Part shown: in pieces, positions 14,199 to 14,298 of the stretch | Layout: each line of letters begins with the position of its first letter | Position numbering within the stretch: the first letter of the stretch is position 1 | NCBI GenBank assembly: GCA_029573975.1 | Contig: JAKQBU010000225.1 | Location: forward strand, 1-14,298 | Source of the DNA: Planctomycetota bacterium | GTDB lineage: Bacteria; Planctomycetota; Phycisphaerae; Sedimentisphaerales; SM23-30 | Direction of reading: 5' to 3' | DNA: 14,298 nucleotides | Notes under the pieces: generated by a model | Database searches by the model: none | Seen by the model: the letters and a program-made list of their open reading frames with translations, nothing else | What the model was told of the DNA's origin: nothing | Translations under genes and position numbers: made by a program

Positions 14199-14298
14199 TT
14201 ACCGATGTATCCGCAGCCAGCGCTGGCGGAAGGCATCCCGGATTTTTTCCGTAAACCGCACCCCCATCCGCTGGGTGCTGACTGGATACTCCAGCCGG
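14199..14298 (-). CDS. C-terminal 32 codons of an unidentified protein (5' part outside window)
   Basis: On the minus strand an open frame enters from the window edge and ends in TAA at 14199-14201. The visible peptide contains RLEYPVSTQRMGVRFTEKIR and ends in RQRWLRIHR. The MGVRFTE stretch resembles the last strand of PilZ-type c-di-GMP binding domains, but 32 residues are too few to decide. It reads in the same direction as der and stops 48 bp before it, so the two may share a transcript. Confidence 0.55.
   Translation of the reverse strand, partial: RLEYPVSTQRMGVRFTEKIRDAFRQRWLRIHR

Overview
The window reads as chromosomal DNA from a Planctomycetota-like (PVC group) bacterium. The best taxonomic hint is the Der GTPase. 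Its second P-loop reads GKRNVGKS rather than the usual GRPNVGKS, and the surrounding wording resembles planctomycete Der as I remember it. A membrane protein with a pseudopilin-like middle domain (KPGLNQAGG, LFGDGK) fits the same group. This assignment is inference from remembered family features, not from a search. Most genes are GC-rich; one stretch (about 12119-12673) is clearly AT-rich.

Left part (1-5504). The 3' end of a sigma-54 activator gene (1-617, +) converges on a secreted or anchored six-hairpin glycosidase-like protein (627-2972, -). The following 457-bp gap holds a 138-bp scar. In it, the tail of a second azoreductase gene (-) is joined to the tail of a second sigma-54 activator gene (+). 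Then come an MFS sugar-type permease (3430-4626, +) and an intact FMN azoreductase (4759-5382, -). A compact divergent promoter pair with adjacent -35 boxes separates the azoreductase from the next block.

Middle part (5505-8899). A UbiE-like methyltransferase and a UbiA-family prenyltransferase overlap by 7 bp (+). They converge, with a 44-bp overlap, on a radical SAM protein with extra C-terminal cysteines (-). Prenylation, methylation and radical chemistry together suggest a small pathway for a prenylated lipid or quinone-like molecule. The product cannot be named from sequence.

Right-middle part (8384-11975). On the minus strand a promoter with a built-in palindrome precedes two membrane protein genes (136 and 429 aa). 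A separate promoter lies inside a 23-bp-arm inverted repeat. It drives a DUF4143-type ATPase at an apparently leaderless start, followed closely by a third membrane protein (171 aa) and the radical SAM gene. The three membrane proteins share a glycine-rich four-helix core that I cannot assign to a named family.

Right part (11976-14298). An AT-rich patch holds a short CACGAAG tandem repeat, a two-helix membrane protein that may be truncated, and a possible gene remnant. It is followed by the housekeeping GTPase gene der and the last 32 codons of an unidentified gene, both on the minus strand.
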